Below are positions 1-8,353 of a stretch of DNA of 64,000 nucleotides, one piece after another. A program made the position numbers and the translations under genes. Origin of the DNA: Paraconexibacter antarcticus (lineage in GTDB: Bacteria; Actinomycetota; Thermoleophilia; Solirubrobacterales; Solirubrobacteraceae); NCBI RefSeq assembly GCF_024220175.1, contig NZ_CP098502.1, positions 3,038,001-3,102,000 on the forward strand, read 5' to 3'. The notes beneath the pieces are model-generated. The model ran no database searches. It had not been told where the DNA came from and saw only the letters and a program-made list of their open reading frames with translations. Within the stretch, counting starts at the first letter, position 1; each line of letters opens with the position of its first letter.

Positions 1-714
1 CGAGCCGGCGCGGACCTCGGCGTGGTTCTCGGCCTGGTGGCGGGACTCCTCCTCGGTGAGCGGGCGGTTGCCCAGGGGCGCGGCGAAGTTCGCCGTGCGC
101 TGGAAGACCGTCAGGTGCGCGCACGCCCTGGCGACCTCGGGGATGACCTGCAGGCCGGTCGACCCCGTGCCGATGACGCCGACGCGCTTCCCGGTGAGGT
201 CGACGGGCTCGTGCGGCCAGGAGCTCGTCCGGTGGATCTCGCCCCTGAACGTCTCCTCGCCGGGGAACTCGTTCTTCTTGGGGACGGTGACGTTGCCGCC
301 GCCGGCCACGACGAAGCGCGTGGTGCACGTGCGGCCGTCGTCGGTGCCGACCGTCCAGAGCTCGTTCGCGTCGTCCCAGACGATCGACGTGACGCGGGTG
401 CGGAACCGGAACTCCTTGCGCACGTCGAGCTTGTCCGCGCACCACTCCAGGTAGGCGAGGATCTCCGGCTGAGCGGCGAAGCGCTCGCTCCAGCGCCACT
501 CGCGCTGCAGCTCGTCGGAGAACGAATAGGAGTAGAAGACCGAGTCGAAGTCGCAGCGCGCCCCCGGGTAGCGGTTCCAGTGCCACGTGCCGCCAGGGCC
601 CTCGCCGGCGTCGAACGCCTGCACCCGGAGCCCGAGCCCGTCGCGGAGCTTGTGCACCGAGTAGATCCCCGCGAACCCGGCACCGATGACGACGACATCG
701 TGATCCGTCTGCAT
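1..714 (-). CDS. Baeyer-Villiger-type FAD monooxygenase, N-terminal 238 residues (cut by window edge)
   Basis: The gene runs off the left edge, so only residues 1-238 are present. The family uses FAD and NADPH to insert oxygen next to a ketone or to oxygenate heteroatoms. Visible are the FAD-binding GAGFAG at residues 11-16, the GGTWHWNRYPGARCD block near 41-55, and a second dinucleotide fold GVIGTGSTG near 179-187. The BVMO fingerprint (F-x-G-x3-H-x3-W-P) is at 156-167, but the consensus His position is Arg162 and a His sits one residue earlier. The ATG start is preceded by AGGAGAG. It is divergent from the PucR-type regulator, its likely controller. The exact substrate cannot be read from the sequence. 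Confidence 0.88.
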   Translation of the reverse strand, partial: MQTDHDVVVIGAGFAGIYSVHKLRDGLGLRVQAFDAGEGPGGTWHWNRYPGARCDFDSVFYSYSFSDELQREWRWSERFAAQPEILAYLEWCADKLDVRKEFRFRTRVTSIVWDDANELWTVGTDDGRTCTTRFVVAGGGNVTVPKKNEFPGEETFRGEIHRTSSWPHEPVDLTGKRVGVIGTGSTGLQVIPEVARACAHLTVFQRTANFAAPLGNRPLTEEESRHQAENHAEVRAGS

Positions 715-842
715 GTCTCTCTCCTGAGGCGCGTGGCTGGACGAGACCGACCGTACGTCCGCCCGGGCGCGAAGTCATCGGTCATTCGGACCCGGTTGCG
801 TGGGCGCTCACCGTGCTCGTTGACCATTTGGCGCAGCCGACC

Positions 843-848
843 TAGGCT
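843..848 (+). promoter_or_regulatory. Candidate -10 element of the PucR-type regulator gene
   Basis: TAGGCT lies 7 nt before the GTG start at 856, so the mRNA would have little or no leader. No Shine-Dalgarno sequence is visible before this start, which agrees with a leaderless transcript. Confidence 0.4.
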
Positions 849-855
849 CGCGCGG

Positions 856-2103
856 GTGACGCCGAACGCGCCAGCCGATCCGGTCCGCGACGGCGTCCGC
901 ACCGTGGCCCGGGCGATGCTTCCCGAGCTTCCCGCGATCGGCGAGGCGCTCGGCGATCACGTGCTCGCCGGCGAACCGCGCTTCGGTCGCGACGGCGCCG
1001 CGGACCTGGTGCGGAACTCGTGCAACGCGAACAGCACGGCGCTGCTGGACGGCCTGCTGCGCAACCTCCCCGCGGAGGCCCTCGGGCCGGCCGAGGAGGT
1101 CGTGCGGGACACCCGGAGCTTCATCCAGCGCGGCGTGACGGCGGGGACGCTCGAACGCGGATACCGGCTCGGGATCGCCTACTGGTGCACGCGCTGGGCG
1201 CAGGCCGTCGACGAGCACTGCCCGGACCGCGCCGTGGCCCTGGCGGTGAGCAGCGCCGGGACCGGCTACCTGCTCCGGTGGCTCGACCACGTGCTCGAGC
1301 GCGTGGGGGAGGAGGCGCGCGACGAGGCCGAGCGGCTGGCCGGCGAGATCGTCTTCGCCCAGGTCGAGGAGGTGCGTCGCATCCTCGACGGTGCCGACGA
1401 CGTCGACCTCGCCGCCGCCGGCATGCACCTCGGCTACAGCCTGGCCGGCCGGCACCTTGCGCTCGTCGTCCGTCAGGCGGTCCCCGGCGAGGGCCCGCCG
1501 CCGGACGCGGTCGCGCGCGAGATCGCCGCCGCGGTGACGGCGGCCCGCCCGCTCGTCGTCCGCGTGGACGTCGCCACCGCGTGGTGCTGGCTCGCGGTCC
1601 CCGAGGGCGAGGACCCCGGCGTGCCGGCTCCCCACGGCGCCGTCGTGGGCGGGCACGGCCGTGTCGCACCCGGCCTGAGCGGCTTCCGCCGCAGCCACGC
1701 CGAGGCACAGGAGGCGCTGCGGGTCGCCGTGCTCGCCCGTCGCCCGACGTCGACGATGACCGCCTACGACGACGTCGCCGTCGCCGCGCTGTGCTCGCAT
1801 GACCCGGGCTGGGTCCGCGACTTCGTCCTCGCCCAGCTCGGCCCCCTCGCCGACGACGGCGTCGAGGCGCAGCGCTTCCGTGCGACGCTCTCGGCGTTCT
1901 TCGCCTCCGGAAGCGGGTACCGCCCCACCGCCAAGGCGCTCGGCCTGCACCACAACACGGTCCGCCACCGCCTCGCCCGGGCCGAGCGGATGCTCGGGCG
2001 CCCGCTCACACGCGACCGGCTCGCCCTCGAGGTCGCCCTGCACCTCGCCGCACAGCTCGGGCCCGAGGTGCTCGCCGGCGACTGCGCGCTCGGCGCGACC
2101 TGA
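856..2103 (+). CDS. PucR/CdaR-family transcriptional regulator
   Basis: A 415-residue cytoplasmic regulator. The N-terminal half is helical and resembles the RsbRD-like N-domain of these regulators. A degenerate GGDEF-like middle region follows, and the C-terminal PucR helix-turn-helix is clear (HHNTVRHRLARAERMLGR, about residues 355-372). The frame is open far upstream, but the upstream part is antisense to the monooxygenase and has no protein-like character. GTG at 856, 7 nt after a candidate -10, is therefore the chosen start. The gene is divergent from the monooxygenase across 141 bp, the usual arrangement for a local regulator of catabolic genes. The effector is unknown. Confidence 0.82.
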   Translation: MTPNAPADPVRDGVRTVARAMLPELPAIGEALGDHVLAGEPRFGRDGAADLVRNSCNANSTALLDGLLRNLPAEALGPAEEVVRDTRSFIQRGVTAGTLERGYRLGIAYWCTRWAQAVDEHCPDRAVALAVSSAGTGYLLRWLDHVLERVGEEARDEAERLAGEIVFAQVEEVRRILDGADDVDLAAAGMHLGYSLAGRHLALVVRQAVPGEGPPPDAVAREIAAAVTAARPLVVRVDVATAWCWLAVPEGEDPGVPAPHGAVVGGHGRVAPGLSGFRRSHAEAQEALRVAVLARRPTSTMTAYDDVAVAALCSHDPGWVRDFVLAQLGPLADDGVEAQRFRATLSAFFASGSGYRPTAKALGLHHNTVRHRLARAERMLGRPLTRDRLALEVALHLAAQLGPEVLAGDCALGAT

Positions 2104-2184
2104 GCGCCCTCACGGTCGGGGCGCCGCGTGGTCGCCTGATCGCCGACGGGCCGGCGTCGGGACGGCCGACAGGACGAGGACGCT

Positions 2185-4368
2185 CTAGGCGCCGACCGTT
2201 CCTGCCGTCAGCACGCCGGCGTCCGTGCGCACCGCGGCGACCTGCACGCCGATCCCGTTGACCCAGGCGTTCCCCGAGGCCTTGTCGAGGGAGTCGACGG
2301 AGTTGGGGGTCAGGTCGTTGTAGCGGGCGCCGCCCGCGGCGACGGCGACCCGCCAGCCGCCCCGGTGGCCCCAGTGCTGATTCAGGCCGACCGAGCCCGG
2401 CATGACCTTCGTCGGTGACCTGGACCTCGACCTCGATCCGGCCCCAGTTGGAGGCCACCGCGGCCATCGCGCCGTCCGTCAGGCCGCGGGTCTCGGCGTC
2501 CTCGGGGTGGATCCGCAGGCGGCAGGCGCGGCCGCCCGACATGAGCTTGGGCACGTTGTGCAGCCACGAGTTCTGGGAGCGCAGCTCGCGGATGGTGAAG
2601 AGCCGCAGCGGGTGCGCGTCGTCGAGGCCCTCGATGGTGCGCAGGCGCTCGAGCTCGTCGGCGAAGAGGCGGTGCTCGAGGTGGACCATCCTGTCCTTGT
2701 GGCGGATGCGGTCCCGGATGATGCCGACGGGGGAGTGGTCGGCGAGCTTGACCGGCGCACCGGCCTTGAGGAGCTTCTTGCGGCTCAGGCCGTTGCGGCG
2801 CAGGCCGAAGAGGTCGCCGTCGGGGCCGATGCGCATGAAGGCGTCGACGCCGACGTGCGGCGGGAGGCGGATCCCGAGCCTGCCCATGAGCTGGGCGCCG
2901 GGGGCGCCCGAGGGCACCATGCCGATCTCCTTGCAGATGTCGTCGAGGATCTTCCAGTCGTCGCGGACGCCGGGGGGCGGGTCGACGACGGGGGCGGTCC
3001 ACTGCGCGTAGGGGACGGCGTTGTGGGACTGGGTGAAGATCGGGATCGCCTCGCGCTCCAGGAGGAGCTTCGGCGGGAGGATGTAGTCGGCGTGGCGGTT
3101 CGTGTCGGTGACGTACGGGTCCAGCGAGACGAAGAGGTCGAGGGCGGCGAACGCCTCGTCCATCGCCTTGGCGTTGACCGACGTCGTGGCGGCGTTCGTC
3201 GCGGCGCAGATCATCGCGCGGCACTGCCCGGGGCCCGGGGTGGCGACCTCGCGCGGGAACGTCGCCCAGGGCGAGGTGCCGATGACCTCCGGGATCCCGT
3301 CGACGCGGGTGCGCCAGCGGTCGTAGCCGTTGGCCTTGAGGATCCCGGTCATGAACTCGAGGTCGATCATCGGCCGGCCGAAGACGATGCCGCCGGCCTT
3401 GTCGAGGTTGCCCGTCACGATGTTGATGACGTCGATGAGGTACTTCGTGAGGGTGGCGAAGCGGCCGAGGGACGCGCCGCAGCGGCCGTAGACGCAGGCG
3501 GCGGGCGCCGCGGCGAGATCGCGGGCGAGCTGCTCGATGTCCGCGCGGGGGATGCCGCACTCGGCGGCGGCGCGGTCGAGGTCGACGTCGCGCACGAGGT
3601 CGAGCGCGAACGGCACGCCGGTCGCCTGCCGCTCGGCGGTCGCCCGGTCCACGAGCCGCTCGTCGACGAGGACCTTCAGGATCGCGGCGAGCAGCCAGGG
3701 GTCGCCCTCGGGAATGATCGGCACGTGCTCGAAGAGGCTCGCGGTCTCGGTGCGGCGCGGGTCGACGACGACGACGCGGCCGCCGCGCTTCGGGATGTCG
3801 AGCAGGACCTCGCGGATCTTCCCGACGGTCACCATCGACCCGTGGGACACGACCGGGTTCGCGCCGAGGATGAGCGCGAAGTCCGTCCGCGCGAAGTCGG
3901 GGAAGGGGTTCGCGAGGTTGTTGCCGTAGAGCAGCTCGCCGACGACCCAGTACCCGTTGATGTCGATCGAGCTGGCGGTGTAGAAGTGCTTCGTCTTCAG
4001 CGCGGTCGCCATGCCGAAGAGCGTGAGGAAGGCGCCGTAGTTCCACGCGTTCGCGTTGCCGAGCCCGATGCCGATCGACTCGCGGCCGGACTCGGCGACG
4101 ATCTTCCGCAGCCGGGTGCCGATGTCGGCCATCGCGGCGTCCCACGAGACGGGTTCGAAGGTCCCGTCGGGCCGGCGCCGCTGCGGCTCGAGGAGCCGGT
4201 CCGGGTCCTTGAGCACCTCGGGGAAGAGGATGCCCTTCGGGCAGGCGAACCCCCGCGACTGCGGATGGTCGGGTCCGGCCGCAGCTGGACGATCTCGCCC
4301 CGGTCGACCGTCGCCACGAGGCCGCACGAGGCCTCGCAGACACCGCAGAAGATGCGCTTCTCCTCCAT
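2185..4368 (-). pseudogene. Molybdopterin oxidoreductase (formate dehydrogenase/BisC-like) with two frameshifts
   Basis: A Mo-bisMGD enzyme of about 727 residues, last gene of the LysR-A operon. The start (ATG at 4368, preceded by GGAGAAGGA) gives the 4Fe-4S motif C-x2-C-x3-C in FCGVCEASC. Frame is lost at 4271-4273, where a run of four C (coding strand) appears as three; adding a base restores PDHPQSRGFACPKG. A long intact body follows, including the GANPVVSHG pterin-binding block. A second shift near 2406-2407 (apparent extra base) separates EVQVTDE from VMPGSVGLNQHWGH and the true C-terminus ending at 2185. Both indels are in short homopolymers and the protein is otherwise well preserved, so sequencing error is likelier than decay. 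The substrate is unknown; dehydrogenation or hydroxylation of a CoA-bound or polycyclic intermediate is an inference from context. Confidence 0.8.
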
Positions 4369-4381
4369 GGGTCCTTCTCCC

Positions 4382-5176
4382 TTACCTCGTGGTGGCCCGG
4401 TCGGCGTCCCGCCGCTCGAGGAACTCGTCCTTCTTCTCGTGGATCTCGGGGTCGCCCATGACCGAGTAGCTGTACAGCGCCTCGATGCGGAGCTGGTCGT
4501 CGAGCTGACGGCCGATGACCTCGAGGATGGTGTCCTTCGCGGACTCGACCGCGCTGCGCGGGTTGCGGATGATCTTGCGCGCCATGTCCTCGGCGGTCGC
4601 CATGACCTCGTCGGCGGGGACGAGGCGGTTGACGAGGTGGACCTGGAGGGCGCGCTCGGCGGTGATCGGCTCGCCGAGGAGCTCGAGCTCCATCGCGATG
4701 CCGACACCGCAGGTGTTGACGAGGCGGACGATCCCGCCGTCGCCGAAGTGCATGCCGCGGCGCATGTGGAAGAACCCGAAGTTCGCGTCGTCGGCGCAGA
4801 CGCGCATGTCGGCCGCGAGGCAGAGCTCGATGCCGCCGCCGATGATCCAGCCGTGGAGCGCGGCGATGATCGGCTTCGGCGTCCGGTGCAGGCCGCGGGT
4901 GATGCGGCCGGCGAAGCCCTTGTCGAGGACCTTGCGCCCGAGCTCGGGCCCCGCCTCGAGCCACTGGTCGACGTGGTCGTGCAGGTCGGCGCCGGCGCAG
5001 AAGTTCCTGCCGTTGCCGCTGAGGATCGCGACGCGCGCCTCGTCGTCGGCGGCGAACGCCGACCACGCCTCGAAGAGGGCGTCGTCGACCTCCGTGCTGA
5101 TCGCGTTGTGCTTGTCCGGGCGGTTGAGCGTGATGTACGCGATCTGGTCCCGGACCTCGTAGAGGACGACCGACAT
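4382..5176 (-). CDS. Enoyl-CoA hydratase/isomerase family protein
   Basis: A 264-residue crotonase-fold protein that probably hydrates or isomerises an enoyl-CoA intermediate. Visible landmarks are the N-terminal strand ITLNRPDKHNAIS, the oxyanion-hole segment NFCAGADL near residue 62, and HGWIIGGGIELCLAADMRVCADDANFGF near 105-132. The C-terminus is helical, as expected for trimer-forming crotonases. Where classical hydratases carry the first catalytic Glu, this protein reads MRRGMHFGDGG, so the chemistry may differ from plain hydration. It begins 2 bp after the P450 stop codon and ends 13 bp before the molybdopterin oxidoreductase start, inside the same operon. Confidence 0.88.
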   Translation of the reverse strand: MSVVLYEVRDQIAYITLNRPDKHNAISTEVDDALFEAWSAFAADDEARVAILSGNGRNFCAGADLHDHVDQWLEAGPELGRKVLDKGFAGRITRGLHRTPKPIIAALHGWIIGGGIELCLAADMRVCADDANFGFFHMRRGMHFGDGGIVRLVNTCGVGIAMELELLGEPITAERALQVHLVNRLVPADEVMATAEDMARKIIRNPRSAVESAKDTILEVIGRQLDDQLRIEALYSYSVMGDPEIHEKKDEFLERRDADRATTR

Positions 5177-5178
5177 GC

Positions 5179-6426
5179 TCAGACCGTCCACGTCGCGGGA
5201 AGGGTGCGCATCGTCTCGAAGAGGTTGGAGAAGCCGTAGGTCGCCTCGCCGAGCTGCAGGTCGGGCAGCTGGGTGTAGACCTCGCGCAGGGCGGCCTTCA
5301 GCAGCGTGCGGCCGAGCGCGTTGCCGAGGCAGAAGTGGATGCCTCCGCCGCCGAACGCGAGGTGCGGGTTGCGCTCGCGGCTGAGATCGAGGACCTCGGG
5401 GTTCTCGAAGACGTCCTCGTCGTAGTTGCCCGAGACGTACCAGAAGACGACCTTGTCGCCTTCCTTGATCGTCTTGCCGCCGATGTCGTAGTCCTGCACC
5501 GCGGTGCGGCGGAAGTGGACGATCGGGCAGCGCCAGCGCAGCAGCTCCTCGACGGCGGAGCCGATGCGGCCCTCGAAGTCCTCGAAGAGCCACGCCTTCT
5601 GCTCGGGATGCGACTCGAGCGCCATGATCGAGTCGACGATCGCGTGGCCGGTCGTGTCGTTCGACGCGCCGGAGAGCATCACGAAGAACGAGGCGATCTC
5701 CCAGTCGTCCATCTTGCGACCCTCGAACTCGGCCTGGACGAGCCAGGTGAGCATGTCGTCGCCCGGCTCCTTCAGGCGCAGCTCGGCGAGCTCGAGCGCG
5801 ATGTCCGAGAGGATCTCCGCGGCGTTCGCGAAGACCATGATCGGCTCCATGTGCTCGGTGTACTTGGGGTCGTTCCAGGAGCCGAGCTGGTCGGCGGCGG
5901 CGACGACCTTGTCGCGCATCTCCGCGTCGGTGACGCCGATGAAGTGCGAGTAGATGAGGCCGGGCAGCGCCTTGCCGAGGTCGGCGACGAGGTCGGCCTG
6001 GCCCTGCGGCCTGAGCCCGGCGACGACCTCGTTCGCGGTCTCGCGGATCCAGCCCTCGAGCGTGCGCATCTGCTTGGGGCCGAAGGCCGTCTGGACGATG
6101 CCGCGCATCTGGCCGTGGTCCGGCGGATCCATCGCGAGGAACGACATCGCCGCCGCGAGGACGACCTCGGGCATGTCCTCCATGAAGATCCCCTGCGAGG
6201 AGCAGAAGGCGCGGCTGCGCGACGCCTCCTGGATGTGCGCGTGCTTCGTCAGCGCCCAGAAGCCGTTGACGTTGTCCTCGGGGTCCATGAGCAGCGAGTC
6301 CGCCGGCGGATGCCAGGAGACGGGGTCGTTCTCGCGCAGCCACTTGAAGGCGGCCATGCGCTCCTGCCGTGAGCGCTCCCAGAACGCGAAGGTCTCGACG
6401 TCGGTGAGGACGGGGGTGGTGCTCAT
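5179..6426 (-). CDS. Cytochrome P450 (CYP125/CYP142-like)
   Basis: A 415-residue soluble bacterial P450. The I-helix oxygen-activation segment is SGASNDTT, the K-helix ExxR is EELLR, and the haem loop is FGGGGIHFCLGNALGR with the proximal Cys at 366. The overall sequence resembles actinobacterial P450s that hydroxylate the terminal carbon of sterol or isoprenoid side chains. That fits the neighbouring acyl-CoA ligase, acyl-CoA dehydrogenases and SCP2-like protein, but the substrate itself is inferred. The ATG overlaps the stop of the phosphotransferase gene by 4 bp (ATGA), indicating translational coupling. No dedicated ferredoxin or reductase gene is visible in the window. Confidence 0.92.
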   Translation of the reverse strand: MSTTPVLTDVETFAFWERSRQERMAAFKWLRENDPVSWHPPADSLLMDPEDNVNGFWALTKHAHIQEASRSRAFCSSQGIFMEDMPEVVLAAAMSFLAMDPPDHGQMRGIVQTAFGPKQMRTLEGWIRETANEVVAGLRPQGQADLVADLGKALPGLIYSHFIGVTDAEMRDKVVAAADQLGSWNDPKYTEHMEPIMVFANAAEILSDIALELAELRLKEPGDDMLTWLVQAEFEGRKMDDWEIASFFVMLSGASNDTTGHAIVDSIMALESHPEQKAWLFEDFEGRIGSAVEELLRWRCPIVHFRRTAVQDYDIGGKTIKEGDKVVFWYVSGNYDEDVFENPEVLDLSRERNPHLAFGGGGIHFCLGNALGRTLLKAALREVYTQLPDLQLGEATYGFSNLFETMRTLPATWTV

Positions 6427-7439
6427 GTGGGGGTCCTTTGGCTGGAGAGGGCGTGACGGGTTGCGTCGAGCAGCCCGGCGACGTGCCCGGGGTCGGCGTA
6501 ATAGGCGTCCTCACCGCGCCGGCGGCTGTACTCGTAGAGGACGGCGAGCTTGAAGAGCTGGAAGGCCTCGTGCCACGGGAGGGCGGTGACGTCGCACCCG
6601 GTGCGCTCGGCGTAGCGGGCGGCGAGCGCGTCGCGGCCGGGGAAGCCCTCCGCGAGCGTCGCGCGGGACATCGCGCTGACCGCGTGGAGGGGTACGCCGG
6701 GGACGGCGTACGTCGTGAGCGTGTAGGCGACGTCGGCGAGCGGGTCGCCGATGGCGGCGAGCTCCCAGTCCAGGACACCGAGGATCCGCGCGGGCGGGTC
6801 GGAGGCGAGCATGACGTTGCCGAGCCGTAGGTCTCCGTGGATGAGGGCCGCGCCGGACGACGCGGGGACCGTCGCGGCAAGCTCGTCGCGGTAGGCCGCG
6901 AACGGCTCGGGCAGGGTGCCGTCGGGCGCGGCGATGAGGCGGGGCAGGCGGTCGAGCTGGCGCTCGAGGAAGCCGTCGGGGCGGCCGAGGTCCGCCAGGC
7001 CGGCCTGCCAGTCGACGGCGTGGAGGACGGCGAGGGCGTCGACGAGCGCCTCGGCGACGCCGGCGCGCTGCTCCGGGGTGTCGATCGCGGGCGGGAGCGC
7101 GTCGGTGCAGACGGCGCCGTCGAGGTGCTCCATGACGTAGAAGGGGACGCCCATGAGGCCGGTGTCCTGCTCGAGCAGCAGCACCGCCGGCACCGGGACG
7201 TCGGTCGCCGCGAGCGCCTGGAGGATGCGCGCCTCGCGGACGACGTCGTGGGCGCCGCGCGGGAGGGGCGGCGGGGGCGGGCGCCGCAGGACGGCGCGGC
7301 GATGGCCGTCGTCGAGGAGGTAGGTGAGGTTCGAGTGGCCGTCGCCGATGCGCCGCAGGGTCGCGGGGGCGCTCGTCACGCCGCGCGCCTGCAGGAGCGC
7401 GTCGAGCTGCGCGGGGTCGAACGGGAGCCGGGCGGTCAT
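6423..7439 (-). CDS. APH-family phosphotransferase (ACAD10/11-like kinase domain)
   Basis: A 338-residue aminoglycoside-phosphotransferase-fold protein. The catalytic loop is IHGDLRLGNVM and the metal-binding segment is VLDWELAAIGDPLADVAY. In catabolic operons, stand-alone APH proteins like this resemble the kinase half of eukaryotic ACAD10/11, which phosphorylates hydroxyacyl-CoA intermediates. That role, not antibiotic resistance, is the likely one here (inference from context). Its ATG overlaps the upstream stop by 4 bp and its own stop overlaps the P450 start by 4 bp. A proline run (RRPPPPPLPRG) near residue 55 sits in the N-lobe loop. Confidence 0.85.
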   Translation of the reverse strand: MTARLPFDPAQLDALLQARGVTSAPATLRRIGDGHSNLTYLLDDGHRRAVLRRPPPPPLPRGAHDVVREARILQALAATDVPVPAVLLLEQDTGLMGVPFYVMEHLDGAVCTDALPPAIDTPEQRAGVAEALVDALAVLHAVDWQAGLADLGRPDGFLERQLDRLPRLIAAPDGTLPEPFAAYRDELAATVPASSGAALIHGDLRLGNVMLASDPPARILGVLDWELAAIGDPLADVAYTLTTYAVPGVPLHAVSAMSRATLAEGFPGRDALAARYAERTGCDVTALPWHEAFQLFKLAVLYEYSRRRGEDAYYADPGHVAGLLDATRHALSSQRTPT

Positions 7440-8353
7440 GCGAGCCCGCCGCCGGTGAGGTGCTGCACGTAGCTCGCCGGCCACTGGGCCTCGAACTGGC
7501 CGACGCCGGCCTCGCCGTCGATCGTCGCGTGGCACCCGGCCTCGTTGATGATCGTGCCCGACCCGACCGGCAGCCGGGCGTGGGCGAAGCGCTCGAGCGT
7601 GACCTCGGTGCTCGCGCCGGTCTCGTCCACGAGCGTGGCGCGCAGCGCGCGGTTCGTCATGTCGGCGTCGTACGTCGCCTCGCAGCGGGCGTCGACGAGG
7701 CCGACGGGCTCGCCGTCGCGGACGACGTAGCCGTTGACGCCGACCTGCCCGCGGGCGATCCACTGGAAGAGGTTCACCGCGAGCCCCGACGGGGTGTGGG
7801 CCACGACCCACTTCCAGTGCTGGGGCATGCGCCAGTCCCGCGCGCCCCACGAGTGGTCGCGGTGCATCGGCACGCCGTCGAACGCGACGCGGCGGCCCGC
7901 GAGGGTCAGCGACCCCGTCGCGCGGCCGGCCTGCTCGAGGCGGTCGGCGGCCATCCACTGCGGGCAGCCGATGGCGTTCTGCGCGTAGCCGAAGGCCTCG
8001 TGGCTGCCGGTGAACGTGTAGTCGATCGCGACGCCGTCACCCTCGTAGGCGACGTGCACCGTCTGCAGCGGATCGGTGTGCCGCAGCCGCAGCCCGCGGA
8101 CCTCCCAGTCGTCGAAGTCGCGCTCGCCGACGTCGACGCGCGCGACGGCGTCCTCCACCACCGGGCCACCGCTCTCGTCGGTGACGAGCACGAGCCGGCC
8201 GGCCTGCCCGGCGCCGTCGACCCAGGTGTAGAGGAAGACCCACAGCCGCTCCTCCGGCAGGAGCAGCGTGAAGAACAGGCTGTCGCGGCCGGCCTGCCCC
8301 GGAGCGGGGCGGTGACGGCGGTCGTCGGCGGCGGCGAGGCTCGTCGTCCTCAC
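7436..8353 (-). CDS. AttH/CrtC-like lipocalin-fold protein (DUF7064/7065-type)
   Basis: A 305-residue protein rich in beta strands, with WGARDWRMPQHWKWVVAH and MHRDHSWG blocks typical of the AttH/hydroxyneurosporene-synthase-like superfamily. No signal peptide is seen, so it is probably cytoplasmic. Related proteins are often encoded next to APH-type phosphotransferases and acyl-CoA enzymes. Lipocalin-like folds bind hydrophobic ligands, so handling a terpenoid-like intermediate, or a hydration step as in CrtC, is possible but unproven. The GTG start overlaps the acyl-CoA ligase stop (GTGA), and the stop overlaps the phosphotransferase start. Confidence 0.72.
   Translation of the reverse strand: MRTTSLAAADDRRHRPAPGQAGRDSLFFTLLLPEERLWVFLYTWVDGAGQAGRLVLVTDESGGPVVEDAVARVDVGERDFDDWEVRGLRLRHTDPLQTVHVAYEGDGVAIDYTFTGSHEAFGYAQNAIGCPQWMAADRLEQAGRATGSLTLAGRRVAFDGVPMHRDHSWGARDWRMPQHWKWVVAHTPSGLAVNLFQWIARGQVGVNGYVVRDGEPVGLVDARCEATYDADMTNRALRATLVDETGASTEVTLERFAHARLPVGSGTIINEAGCHATIDGEAGVGQFEAQWPASYVQHLTGGGLA

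Noticed and set aside
2112-2199. Inverted repeat ACGGTCGG..CGCC between convergent PucR-type and Mo-oxidoreductase genes
   Set aside because: The stem has a 2-nt bulge and a loop of more than 60 nt; too weak to call a terminator.
2402-5239. A 945-codon plus-strand frame over the Mo-oxidoreductase and crotonase
   Set aside because: This is a mirror frame of high-GC genes. Motifs on the minus strand (FeS cysteines, crotonase blocks, ribosome site) show which strand codes.
6423-7439. Aminoglycoside resistance gene
   Set aside because: The fold is APH-like, but the gene is embedded with coupled overlaps in a CoA-dependent catabolic operon, so a metabolic kinase is more likely.
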